Shown here: positions 1 through 11,509 of the stretch, piece after piece
How positions within the stretch are numbered: the first letter of the stretch is position 1
How the letters are laid out: every line of letters begins with the position of its first letter
DNA from: Chiridota heheva
Taxonomy: Eukaryota; Echinodermata; Holothuroidea; Apodida; Chiridotidae
Length of the DNA: 64,000 nt
Assembly (NCBI GenBank): GCA_020152595.1
Contig: JAIGNY010001689.1
Coordinates: 581,501 to 645,500 of the forward strand
Direction of reading: 5' to 3'
The notes under the pieces: model-generated
The model's input: the letters and a program-made list of their open reading frames with translations, nothing else
Told to the model about the DNA's origin: nothing
Databases searched by the model: none
Program-made: the position numbers and the translations under genes

Positions 1-289
1 ACAGAGGGTGGAATGGCATGTGGAAGGTGTGTTATTAGCAGAGAGGGGATTTGTATCATTTCCGATGTCTGGTTCAAATTTTTTTCCTTCACAATTTCTG
101 CGAATGTCTGATCACCATTTCTTCACTAGACTGGAGTATTACTCTCCCAACAAATGTAAGGGTTTTAGGTTACAAAATCTAAGAAACTATTTTAAAAAGT
201 GCATGGAATTTATTGAGGAGCATGAGATGTGATGACACTACTTGTCTGATTTCTGTCATTTTTACACACATGTTGCAGAAAGAACTTTA

Positions 290-1170
290 AGCTTAAAGGA
301 TTAGTTCAGAGGTCAAGCATGTTTATCTTATATGAAAGATGACTTTAAAAGAAACAGAATGGGGAAGAAAGCATTCAAAAATCATATGCCATTGGAAATA
401 TTTAGAGGATTAGTTCAGTGGTCATGCAAGTTTATCTTATATGAAAGATGACTTCAAAAGAAACAAAATGGTGAAGAAAGCATTCAAAAATCTTATTTTG
501 TTAAGGAGATATTTAAAGGATTAGTTCAGTGGTCATGCAAGTTTATCTTATTTGAAAGATGACTTCAAAAGAAACAAAATGGTAAAGAAAACATTCAAAA
601 ATCTTATTCCGTTAAGGAGATATTTAAGTTAAAGTTTATTTGTGTAGAAATGACTGAAATCAGACTAATTTTGATGTCATAGCCTCAGATTCCTCAAAAG
701 TCTTGATGTATTCTATCATATTTTTTCCTGCGATTTTGTAGCTTAAAAACTATGGGTTATGTCAAAAAAGTAGTAACTCTGAATCTAGGAAGGATATTTA
801 TAATATACCACCTGAAAAACATTCGAGAAAATATAATTTAAATAGTGAAAAAATTAAATATACTTTTTTAAATACTTTAATATTTTGAGGAATTTGAAGC
901 TGTGACATCACAACTAGTCTGATTTCAGTCGTTTCTACACAAATGATACCAAACTTTAAATTTGCATATCTTTATAACGGAATAAGATTTTTGAATGCTT
1001 TCTTCACCATTTTGTTTCCTTTATGGCCCTTTTTCATATAAGATAAACTTGCTTGACCACTGAACTAATCCTTTAAATATCTCCTTAAGAGAACAAGATT
1101 TTGAATGCTTTCTTCACCATCTTGTTGCTTTTACTGTCCTTTATCCCAAGTCAAGACCACTGAGCAGCAA
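290..1170. mobile_element. Foldback MITE-like element, family A, copy 1
   Basis: Three tandem copies (period about 108-111 bp, starting near 299, 407 and 518) contain the motif GGATTAGTTCAGTGGTCA, then a stretch around ATGAAAGATGACTTCAAAAG and GAAAGCATTCAAAAATC. The same sequence returns in reverse complement at about 950-1140 (GACCACTGAACTAATCC, GATTTTTGAATGCTTTC). An inner inverted pair lies at about 630-680 and 900-945 (GAAATGACTGAAATCAGACT and its complement). The whole is a long foldback with a loop of about 220 bp and no coding capacity. Related copies occur at 6215-6570 and 13256-13835. The superfamily is not determined and the exact ends are uncertain. Confidence 0.6.
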
Positions 1171-1462
1171 ATCTCAGAGTTTGGGCATCTTAATGGTACC
1201 CCTTATGTGTAATTGATATCTTCTAAATGGAACAGTCGGTATAGGTGTTTCACTTGTGTGTCTTTAGTTGCTCTTTGCATATGGAGTACACATGTTTAAC
1301 CACACTGGAGTATTCCTTGCAAGTCTTGTGTACTTTAAAATGCACTGAGGAACCTTTTGTATCTTGTGTTAGTTCCACTGTAAAAATTGTGAGGGTTGCT
1401 TTGCTGAATGATATTTTGTAATTTGACTGAAATGCTGATGATGACTACCTTTCTCTTCATAG

Positions 1463-1641
1463 GTCATCATCATCCTGTCATCCCTCCACCACAACCAGAG
1501 CCTGAGAGAGAGGGGCACACATGGAACTGCAGCTCCTGCACTTACACCAACCATGCAGACCTCCAGTCATGTGAAATTTGTTTGATACCCCGAGACTCAA
1601 AGCCTCAGTTTAACTTAGTTCCACATGGTCCTTCTCACTGA
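1463..1641 (+). CDS. Terminal exon: C-terminal NZF (RanBP2-type) zinc-finger protein
   Basis: A polypyrimidine stretch and AG (1461-1462) precede an exon that starts at codon position 2 and runs to TGA at 1639-1641. It encodes a His/Pro-rich linker and then a zinc finger, WNCSSCTYTNHADLQSCEIC, with W-x-C-x2-C-x10-C-x2-C spacing followed by LIPR. About 16 residues remain before the stop. That is the NZF/RanBP2 fold, which typically binds ubiquitin; the T-Y pair after the second Cys resembles the T-F/T-Y ubiquitin-contact position of known NZFs. A single NZF at the extreme C-terminus is reminiscent of TAB2/TAB3, NPL4 and similar ubiquitin-binding adaptors, but the rest of the protein lies left of the window, so I assign no symbol. 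Exon and domain are confident; family is not. Confidence 0.75.
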
Positions 1642-2499
1642 CGGCAGGATTATGTCTTTTGCTGTCATAGCTTGGTCGGTGATGATCTAAGCTCTGTATT
1701 TTATTTTCTATTTGGTGGAATCAGGACGAGGGATGAAATGATACTGTACCAAGTGTATGGATTCGGATTCAATTTTTAGCGAATTGTCAGTCGTCTTTCT
1801 GAAAATGCTTATGAGGTGTAGCATTGAGTTTTGCCAGAAACAAGTGGAAGTAGAGTTGTTGAAGAAATTGTGAATTTCATCTTTTGAAAGACCATCAGAA
1901 TCTTCGTTTTAAGTTTGCAGAAAATCTCCTCATGTGCTTACATAATAATGCAATATTAATGCAAGGATCCTATAGACATCATGGTGAGACATCTTATAAA
2001 ACCAGCCTTTTGGAAAAGGTAACAATTATGTAACGCTGTGGTTTGCTACAAAACAATTCAGAAAACAACAAGTAATAGTCGTCCTTGATCTTTCAAGAAT
2101 TTGAGGGAAAATGGAAAATTTGAGCAGCTTTGGCTTCATTTACAGTGTGGTTTAATGTTCAAGCATTTTTTTGCCAACAAATAGGAGAATTTTATTGTCT
2201 AGTATGTTTTCATTGCATTTGATTTGATTTAAGTATCCAAATATTGATCTTTTTTAGTTAAACAGGTAACCTTGGACTGGTTGGGCATTTAATTAGTGTC
2301 TAGGGCCGCCATAATAGGAACTGACACATCACTCATGTTGCTAGTTGCCCGGTACAACTAAAAATCAAATCTGAGTTAGAGACTTGTTTTAGTTGTGCTA
2401 ATCAAGTTGGACAAATGGTTTTCTGGTAAAATTGTTGTTACTCATATTTGCAGAAATTCTGAGCCAACATGATTTTCCTCCCTGACGAACCTTCTCTGG
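1642..2499 (+). other. Probable 3' UTR and downstream flank of the NZF gene
   Basis: No open frame or recognisable repeat is seen between the stop codon and the start of the 79-bp satellite. The first part is presumably 3' UTR. I could not pick a convincing AATAAA site, so the transcript end is unknown. Confidence 0.4.
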
Positions 2500-4947
2500 T
2501 GGATTAGATACTTTCATGTTGACCCTTTTGCTATAGTGCAGCATTGACAGCCTATACAACAAATGTTGTTATAGGCAGGGGACTAGATACTTTCAGGTTG
2601 ATCCCTTTGCTATAGTGTAGCATTGACAGCCTTCACAACAAATGTTGTTATAGGCAAGGGACTAGATACTTTCAGGTTGATCTCTTTGCTATAGTGCAGC
2701 ATTGACAGCCTTTACAACAAATGTTGTTATAGGCAGGGGACTAGATGCTTTCAGGTTGATCCCTTTGCTATAGTGTAGCATTGACAGCCTTTACAACAAA
2801 TGTTGTTATAGGCAAGGGACTAGATACTTTCAGGTTGATCCCTTTGCTATAGTGCAGCATTGACAGCCTCCACAACAAATGTTGTTATAGGCAGGGGACT
2901 AGATACTTTCAGGTTGACCCCTTTGCTATAGTGCAGCATTGACAGCCTCCACAACAAATGTTGTTATAGGCAGGGGACTAGATACTTTCAGGTTGATCCC
3001 TTTGCTATAGTGCAGCATTGACAGCCTTCACAACAAATGTTGTTATAGGCAGGGGACTAGATACTTTCAGGTTGACCCTTTTGCTATAGTGTAGCATTGA
3101 CAGCCTTCACAACAAATGTTGTTATAGGCAAGGGACTAGATACTTTCAGGTTGACCCTTTTGCTATAGTGCAGCATTGACAGCCTTTACAACAAATGTTG
3201 TTATAGGCAGGGGACTAGATACTTTCATGTTGACGCTTTTGCTATAGTGCAGCATTGACAGCCTATACAACAAATGTTGTTATAGGCAGGGGACTAGATA
3301 CTTTCAGGTTGATCCCTTTGCTATAGTGTAGCATTGACAGCCTTCACAACAAATGTTGTTATAGGCAAGGGACTAGATACTTTCAGGTTGATCTCTTTGC
3401 TATAGTGCAGCATTGACAGCCTTTACAACAAATGTTGTTATAGGCAGGGGACTAGATGCTTTCAGGTTGATCCCTTTGCTATAGTGTAGCATTGACAGCC
3501 TTTACAACAAATGTTGTTATAGGCAAGGGACTAGATACTTTCAGGTTGATCCCTTTGCTATAGTACAGCATTGACAGCCTCCACAACAAATGTTGTTATA
3601 GGCAGGGGACTAGATACTTTCAGGTTGACCCTTTTGCTATAGTGCAGCATTGACAGCCTCCACAACAAATGTTGTTATAGGCAGGGGACTAGATACTTTC
3701 AGGTTGATCCCTTTGCTATAGTGCAGCATTGACAGCCTTCACAACAAATGTTGTTATAGGCAGGGGACTAGATACTTTCAGGTTGACCCTTTTGCTATAG
3801 TGTAGCATTGACAGCCTTCACAACAAATGTTGTTATAGGCAAGGGACTAGATACTTTCAGGTTGACCCTTTTGCTATAGTGCAGCATTGACAGCCTTTAC
3901 AACAAATGTTGTTATAGGCAGGGGACTAGATACTTTCAGGTAGACCCCTTTGCTATAGTGCAGCATTGACAGCCTTCACAACAAATGTTGTTATAGGCAA
4001 GGGACTAGATACTTTCAGGTTAACCCTTTTGCTATAGTGCAGCATTGACAGCCTTCACAACAAATGTTGTTATAGGCAGGGGACTAGATACTTTCAGGTT
4101 GACCCTTTTGCTATAGTGTAGCATTGACAGCCTTCACAACAAATGTTCTTATAGGCAGGGGACTAGATACTTTCAGGTTGACCCTTTTGCTATAGTGTAG
4201 CATTGACAGCCTTCACAACAAATGTTGTTATAGGCAGGGGACTAGATACTTTCAGGTTGACCCTTTTGCTATAGTGCAGCATTGACAGCCTTCACAACAA
4301 ATGTTGTTATAGGCAGGGGACTAGATACTTTTAGGTTGATCCCTTTGCTATAGTGTAGCATTGACAGCCTTCACAACAAATGTTGTTATAGGCAAGGGAC
4401 TAGATACTTTCAGGTTGACCCTTTTGCTATAGTGCAGCATTGACAGCCTTCACAACAAATGTTCTTATAGGCAGGGGACTAGATACTTTCAGGTTGATCC
4501 CTTTGCTATAGTGTAGCATTGACAGCCTTCACAACAAATGTTCTTATAGGCAGGGGACTAGATACTTTCAGGTTGATCCCTTTGCTATAGTGTAGCATTG
4601 ACAGCCTTCACAACAAATGTTGTTATAGGCAAGGGACTAGATACTTTCAGGTTGATCTCTTTGCTATAGTGTAGCATTGACAGCCTCCACAACATTTGTT
4701 GTTATAGGCAGGGGACTAGATACTTTCAGGTTGATCCCTTTGCTATAGTGTAGCATTGACAGCCTCCACAACAATTGTTGTTATAGGCAAGGGACTAGAT
4801 TCTTTCAGGTTGATCTTTTTGCTATAGTGTAGCATTAACAGCCTCCACAACAATTGTTGTTATAGGCAGGGGACTAGATACTTTCAGGTTTATCCCTTTG
4901 TTATAGTGCAGCATTGACAGCCTTCACAACAAATGTTGTTATAGGCA
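2500..4947. repeat. 79-bp tandem satellite, about 31 copies, with 711-bp higher-order unit
   Basis: The monomer begins near GACTAGATACTTTCAGGTTG, continues through TTGCTATAGTG and GCATTGACAGCC, and ends with ACAACAAATGTTGTTATAGG. Successive GACTAGATAC starts at 2581, 2660 and 2739 fix the period at 79 bp. Each monomer holds a short palindrome, ACAACA-AA-TGTTGT, which becomes a perfect ACAACAATTGTTGT in late copies. Monomer variants (TTTCATGTTGAC, GATCTC, GATGCTTTC, GCAAGGG) recur in the same order 711 bp apart (about 2511 and 3222), so nine monomers were duplicated as a block. Monomers after about 4680 diverge, as expected at an array edge. Confidence 0.95.
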
Positions 4948-5044
4948 GGTTCACATCTTTGTTCACATCGTGTATTTAGAGGCAAACTGCAGTACATGAA
5001 TAACAAGCAAGGTATTGGGCAGGAAGTGTGATAGTTTTTAGGGA

Positions 5045-5085
5045 TAATTAGTTCAGTGGTCAGCGTCGCCATCTTGTACAATAGA
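5045..5085 (+). repeat. Solitary end of family A foldback element
   Basis: The string ATTAGTTCAGTGGTCA matches the outer end of the family A foldback elements (290-1170). No matching inverted end is seen nearby, so it is a fragment or a chance partial copy. Confidence 0.35.
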
Positions 5086-5337
5086 GGAATGTAAAGACAA
5101 CTGTTTCCACAAATCTACTGTGGTATCCCACTCCTGTAAAGAAATCTGGAATTATAAAGTGGTAACAACTCTTTTACTAAAAAAACAACACAACAGGTAT
5201 AGAAAGTCTACTGTAATCAAGCACTTAAACACAATTCTCTCAGAGCTTACACTTTAATATCTGCTTATAGGAATGAGATATTAATATTGTTTCTTCTTCA
5301 CAATCTGTTCACGTGTTTTGTCCTCTACTATGCTAAA

Positions 5338-5615
5338 TGCACAGAGGTGCTGTGGTTAAGGAGTTGTGCTCATATGCGAAAGGTGGGTTTGATTCCCACT
5401 AAGAACGCTGCATTTTGTCCTTGAGACAGACATCCTTTTAAATTTGATTCAGTCTACTTAGCTTTAAAATGAGTACCAGTATTGCTGGGGAGTTAACCTG
5501 TGATGGACTGGTGCCCATCCACGGGGACTTATATGCTCTCGCCATGGAAACTGGGAATAAACTCCCATGGGTCTAATGGCTTGGATGAACTTTACTTTAA
5601 CTTTTAATACGATAT
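5338..5615 (+). mobile_element. tRNA-derived SINE, copy 1
   Basis: A tRNA-like head carries an A-box-like TGGTTAAGGAG and a B-box-like GGTTTGATTCCC about 35 bp apart, as in internal Pol III promoters. The body (AAAATGAGTACCAGTATTGC, then ATGGACTGGTGCCC and GCCATGGAAACTGGG) is shared with a minus-strand copy at about 40565-40830. Two independent copies sharing head and body support a real SINE family. The right end is approximate, and I see no clear target duplication. Confidence 0.7.
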
Positions 5616-6214
5616 GCACGTCTGACCACAGGAATATTTCTTTAAAATTCTGTACTTTTTTCTGAGGGTAACGCTGAGTAAATTACATAAATTAAAGCTT
5701 ATGACTTGAATAAACTTGTGGCAGAGATTGTAATAACCACTTTTGACAGCCCTGTCATATTCATATGACCCCTATTATATTCATAAGACAAGCATGGGAT
5801 ACTTTTAAAGCTCAAAATATACCAGAAATTTCAGTTTTATTTTTAAACAATTCTGAGATTGCTGAAACCATTGCTTTTGGTGTATAGTGACCACCACATA
5901 TGTAGTTCGATACGGATTTCCTCCAGATGCTATTTATCGCTTTTCGTTGGAATTTTTTTTTTCTCTAGTGGTCATATACGGGCCAGTAAATGGTCGATAA
6001 TGGGCATTATGAAGTGCAAGAAAAGCGCTTTTTCTTGTTGCTTGTTTTTCATTTGATTTGCTTTTGTCATTCAGTAGAACCACAAAATGTATTTGAGTGT
6101 ATGCATAGGTTTTTGAATTTGGTAACTGGTGCCAACGTTAACAGAGTGTACATGTTTTGTTGCATGGGTAATTATTTTTGTTAGAATATACTCAAGGTTA
6201 ACTAAACCTTGAGA

Positions 6215-6570
6215 TGCTTTATCTCTGATGTTGGATGGATATGTTCAGTGGTCACGTGCATGTGTCCATTTACATGTAGAAAATTACTGTTTTTTTTAAA
6301 TAATTAAGAATAATTTCAAAACAATTTGGAAAGGCATATCAAAGTTTCTTTTTTTTATTTTGGAGTTTGTAATTTTGAAAGCTCAAATACCTCTGAAAAT
6401 AATTTTCAAAAACTGAAGTCATGTTGCAGTGATATCTCGTCTAGTCTGGTTTCAGGCATTTTCTGAATATCTCTTTAATTGAAAAATATTTTGTAGTATG
6501 TTCTTGACCATTGTGTTCCTACTGTCCTCATAATGGATGGACACGCTTGACCACTGAACCAATCTTTTCG
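6215..6570. mobile_element. Family A foldback element, copy 2 (degenerate)
   Basis: GATATGTTCAGTGGTCACG near 6238 is balanced by GACCACTGAACCAATC near 6557. The inner TAGTCTGGTTTCAGGC near 6442 corresponds to the inner arm of copy 1. The element is shorter and more diverged than copy 1. Confidence 0.45.
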
Positions 6571-7544
6571 ATCACGCTTTTACTTTAGATGATGATGATG
6601 TAGAATTTCCTAATTGAGATGAACATATCTTAGTTTATTTTGCAGTATGAAGCGCAAACATGTCACACAGATATTTCTGCTCCCGGGAAAGATACATAGT
6701 TGTGCCATTTACACGTTGAAGGTTATTTCTATTCTTCTGATCATATCTGATTCCGTTAATGTCGAAAAAAATTAACTTTTGTTTTGCTCAATGCTCTGTG
6801 TTGTTTTTCTAACCAACATGTAATAGTCTTGTTGATGTTTTCAACTCCTGTTATATCAGAAGCTTTCAAAATATACCCCATTTAGATTCCCTATGATGTT
6901 GTTTTACAAGTATAACACAGAATTGTTCAATTTAGTTGCCCATGTAGTAAATTAAGGAAGCGCCATGGGAGAGATTTAAACTCATATTCTTAAGGTACTT
7001 TTGTTTTTCAGCGAGAACTTTTTAGCTTCAGAGTGGGTATCAATAAAGATGTGATTGTCATTTTGACTCAAATCGAGGGTAACCGGTTAGGAATGTATTT
7101 TTAATAGGAAAAATTATATTCAACATATAAAGGACTTTCAGTGGAAATATTATTTTAATAATTAAGATGTGACTGCAGGTGGTTGTGGTGTGTTAATCTA
7201 TGCATTCAAAGATAATTTGCAATTCTTCTGATTGGTCAAACAAGGGGTGTGCAGAATGAGAACCCTTGTAGGCCATAAATATCTCCTCGGGGGAAAAAAG
7301 GTCCAAAGTACTGTGCTTTCAATTTGATGGCCATCATTTATAAATTACTTGATAGAAATTGTATGGATGTTATAAGTTCCTTTGAAAAAAATTAGTATCT
7401 CTGCTGACAATAATAATGTAAATTTACGAAGCACAGAAACATATCCATCAATAAGGTGCTCATGGCGCAATACAAATATGAAAACAAGAAAAAACAGAAA
7501 ATAACAATGAAAGCAACAACATAATAAAAAGAGTACAGCCAAAT

Positions 7545-8130
7545 ATCTTTGGTAAGGATATCATTGAAAAGAATATCTTGGATAAGGGTATATTGGATAA
7601 GGATATCATTGACAAGGGTATCTTTGATAAGGATATCTTTGATAAGAGTATCTTGGATAAGGTTATCTATGTTTGATAAGGGTATCTTGGATAAGGTTAT
7701 CTTGAATAAGGTTATCTATCTGTGATAATGGTATCTTTGATTAGGATATCTTGGATATGTGATACTGTATCTTTGATAAGGATATGTTTGATAAGGGTAT
7801 CTTTGATGGTAAAAGTACCTTTGTAAAAGTATACTTCAGAGTATATCTAATGATGCATTTATCTTTGATGAAAAGAGTAAATGTATCTTTGATGGAAAGG
7901 GTATTTTTGTTACAAGTATCTTTCATGATATGAGTCTTTGATGATAAGTGTATCAATGGTGATAAGTGAATCATTGATGATAAGTGTATCATTGGTGATA
8001 AGTGTATCTTTGACACAAGAACCTTTGAAAAGAGTATCTCTCATGGTATAAGCATTTTTTATGGTAAGAGTATCTTTGATGATCTTTTATGATAAGAGTA
8101 TCCTTAAAGATGCAAGTACCTAAATTGAGC
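7545..8130. repeat. Degenerate short-period GATA-rich repeat
   Basis: Loose 12-15 bp repeats built from GATAAGGGTATCTTTG and variants run for nearly 600 bp and drift into GATGATAAGTGTATC near 7930-8010. The region reads open on the minus strand for about 90 codons (SPMIHLSSMIHL type), but that is a by-product of the repeat, not evidence of a gene. Confidence 0.65.
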
Positions 8131-9485
8131 AATAAGGTACATTTGATGATACGAGTACTGTGTCCTGCATATTACCCTTCCCTTTGTGGTATATAAAGTC
8201 CAGAAAATAATTGTTTATATCTTGTTTGAATATTCATCAGTGTATAGTAACAAAGAAATTAAACATGACTGGTGGGAATGTATCTTTCTTCCTATCAGAT
8301 GATCCTTTTCCCATTATCAGATTATCCTTTCCTCATTATCAGAGGATCCTTTTCCCATTATCAGAGAATATTTTTCCCATAATGAAAACCTTTATTCATT
8401 CAAAATTCATGCTGCAAAATTGATGTTTCCATACTCTGTTTTTAACCCAAAATGTAATAAGAAGTATAACATCATTTTTACTAATTAAGATCAAGTTTTA
8501 ACTGCGTAAGTTGTGTTGACCTTTAATGGTCAGCCAGGACCCTTGCAGGTTACCCTTTGAAGTTGTAATCTTCCACGAGTAGTTTTGACCTAGAAGAAAG
8601 TGTCATATCTTTCATTTTTTTGATTAAAAGCAAGGCAGGCTAGGCTCTCTTAATCCATACATTAATATCCCAGATTTCATTGTATTTGACTTTGTGCTTT
8701 TTAAGGGTGTTTGAGCTGATGTCATGAGGTCACATCACTTTGTTTTTACATCATTATTTTGTAGGACTAAAACACTTATCATCTGCTATACACTTAATTA
8801 GACTTAAATACGTTTGCATGTTGTTATATGAGATAATTTTTTGTAAGATACTGGGTTAAGATAATTAATGCGGAATCTTGCTGTGCTATTGGTTGCACTA
8901 ATAGATGTGTGCGTGGGAATAAGAAAAACACATTTTCTCGATTTCCATCTGATCCTGATCGACGTTCAAAGTGAATTTCTGCTATGTGACGTGACGACTT
9001 TCAACCTACGTTTCACACAAGAATTTACAGCGAGCACTTTATATCAGGTATGTAGGCTTTGTCTGAGAATAATAAACAGTCAGCTGGCAGTAACGTTAAA
9101 GATACTCTTCACATACGCGGTGAATATATATAACTTTAGGAAAATATGAAGTAAAATTGGAAGCGACCCAAAAAAAATTGCAATTAGTAAAATTCGCTGA
9201 CTGGTACTGGTAGGGTAGCATGTTTGTTGGACGTATGATGTGACTGAGCTGTGTGAGGATGCGTGAAATGCAACGACGCCGCTACCCTGCAAAATGGCTT
9301 CCACTTGGAGTTAAGAGTCGCATGATGAAATCCCTCTATATTGTGTATTCAGTCTTAGAAGAAAAACATGGATGCCATTTAAAAAAAAAAATGTGTTTTG
9401 AATAACAATGGAACAGTCTGAACAGGTAATTAAGCAGAGTCATTCATCATGAAAATTGAGGCATTCAAAGTAGATCATTAGTGAC
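8131..9485. other. Unannotated AT-rich stretch
   Basis: A small cluster of CCCATTATCAGA-like repeats sits at about 8305-8385. Short open frames near 8868-9149 lack codon structure, splice context or any recognisable motif. Nothing else is supported here. Confidence 0.3.
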
Positions 9486-9489
9486 CATC

Positions 9490-10010
9490 TTAAAGGAATA
9501 TTCCAGTCAAATTTAATTTGCATATATAGAGGACAAATCGTTGTAAATATCATGATATCTTTTTCCGTTTAGGAGTTACTGCATTTCAAAGATTGCGCAA
9601 GTGTATTGAAAAGTGACTTTGCAGTGTGCGGTGTGATGTCATAAAGGCAGATCCAAGAGAATTCTTATGTTTTTAAAGAGTGTAAGGTTCATGAGCAGAT
9701 GTGCAAAGCATGTCCTTATAAAGTGTATGTTATACCCCATCTCAATAGATAACAAAATGCTAACAAAATGTTTCTAGTAATTTAGAAAGACGCAATTAGT
9801 TTTTAAAGAAATACCCAAAAATTGTCTTGGATCTGCCTTTATGACATCACATTTCACACTGTGAGGTCACTTTTCAGCAAACACGTTATCTTTGAAATGC
9901 AATAAGTCATAAACAGAAAAAGATATCAACATAATTCTTACACCAAATTGTTTCTTTCATAGTCCTCTTTCATATATACAAAAATAAAAATTCACAGGAA
10001 TAATCCTTGA
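9490..10010. mobile_element. Foldback MITE, family B, about 180-bp inverted arms
   Basis: The left arm runs from AAAGGAATATTCC (about 9492) through GATATCTTTTTCCG and TGATGTCATAAAGGCAGATC (about 9630-9655). The right arm is its reverse complement, GATCTGCCTTTATGACATCA to GGAATAATCCTT (about 9830-10008). Arms are roughly 180 bp with a central loop of about 170 bp and no ORF. A related right arm occurs near 18420-18605. Confidence 0.75.
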
Positions 10011-10523
10011 AATAAATCAGTTAAAATTGCAAATATAAGTAGGTAGGAATTATCTTTGCCAAGTTCTTGGTAAGAAAATTAAAATCATGTTTCAACTTTG
10101 CTGAATCTTGTCTGTATAATTTCAGATTTAGTCTGTTTTGCTTGTGTGTTTAGTTACTAAAACAATGAAGAGGAAAAATTTCCATTGAAAAAATATTTGT
10201 TGTTATTTGGTGTGTACACTACAAAAGTATTTACAATAGTGAATGAATAATGGTTTGTAAGAAGAACTGATTATTTTCACAAATAGAGTAATGATGGGTT
10301 CCAGCATATTTTTGCAAATTGTAAGTGATTTTTCATGTATATTTGAAACAATTAGCCAATGGGGCCCCTCGGGCACTACTGCTACAGAGATTTTATATTG
10401 TGTACATGAAGCAGTTGTATTTCAGCCAATTGATAATGTCAGTTATTTTAAGGTGTACATGATGAAATACTTCAAATTATTTGTATAATTAGTGACTATA
10501 TTATTTATTTAATAGGGCCTCAT

Positions 10524-10685
10524 GTAGTTACAGGCATGTGAGCCAGCTATTTAGCTGATTTCAGCTATTTTCCAAGCTAATTTCACTTATTTCGTGCATA
10601 ATTCACAATACTTAGCTATTTTGATGAGAAAATTGATCAATTTCAGCTACTTTTATAAATCATTACTCACATGTCTGTAGTTATC
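10524..10685. mobile_element. Small MITE-like inverted-repeat element
   Basis: TAGTTACAGGCATGTGAG at the left is mirrored by CTCACATGTCTGTAGTTA at the right, giving terminal inverted repeats of about 17 bp around some 160 bp rich in AGCTATTT. Size and structure fit a small MITE. No other copy was found in the window. Confidence 0.4.
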
Positions 10686-10899
10686 AAAGGTTGTGTTACA
10701 CAATCATGGAAAATTCGATCTATTGGGCATATATTTTCATCTTAATCCAAGATGATCGTAATGACGTGAAACACTTGCACACTAATTTTTTTTTATATCG
10801 GATAATGTCTTCCTTTACCTAATCAGAATGACTGAAATATAGAAGTCAAACTCAGTATTTCTTCTGGGACTAATCTTTTTTACTTGCACCACTGCATAT

Positions 10900-10995
10900 T
10901 TTGGGCGGGGGAAGAGGTTCAGGGGCGGGGAAGAGGTTTAGGGGCGGGAAAGAGGTTCAGGGGGCAGGGAAGAGGTTCAGGGGCAGGGAAGTTAC
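10900..10995. repeat. G-rich minisatellite, about 18-19 bp unit
   Basis: About five copies of GGGGCGGGGAAGAGGTTCA and variants. It gives a Gly/Arg-rich frame on + and a Pro-rich frame on -, both artefacts of composition. Confidence 0.7.
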
Positions 10996-11509
10996 CTCTC
11001 CACCCATGTTGAAATTGTTTGGAAAACAAGGGATATATTTGGGCAATAAAGGCAGTAATAGGGGTGCTGAAAATATGAAAAGCTAAAAATTTGGTCATCA
11101 GCATGATTTGCTGGTAAGTTGCCAATTTTCATACCACTGTGGAATGGAAGTCAGGCAAATCTTTTCAAGAATAAGTAGATAATATTCAGGGGAAATTCTC
11201 GTGCCCTCTAGAAAAGCTTGGGTCTGCATGCATACATTACCATACACACAGGTTATTTACTTATAGGGAAATAATTGTAGTCATGGTAGTATGTCAATGT
11301 GGACCTTACCTGGGGGTCAGCAAGTTACATGACTGCATAGATCATTTCTGTATGACCAGAAGCAAGAACTAGTTTAAGATAATCTCACTTCATCATATTT
11401 TTGTTATCCAGATCACACTTGTTTGTTCATTCATTATTAAAGTAGCCTGGTGGTGAAAAGTATGTGCATGCGAAACAAATTGTTCAATCCATTTGAGGAA
11501 CAAAGTGTA

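Noticed and set aside
8-232. 74-codon frame at the left edge as an upstream exon of the NZF gene
   Set aside because: No acceptor/donor pair or recognisable domain; it precedes a foldback repeat. It could still be part of a gene outside the window, but nothing supports it.
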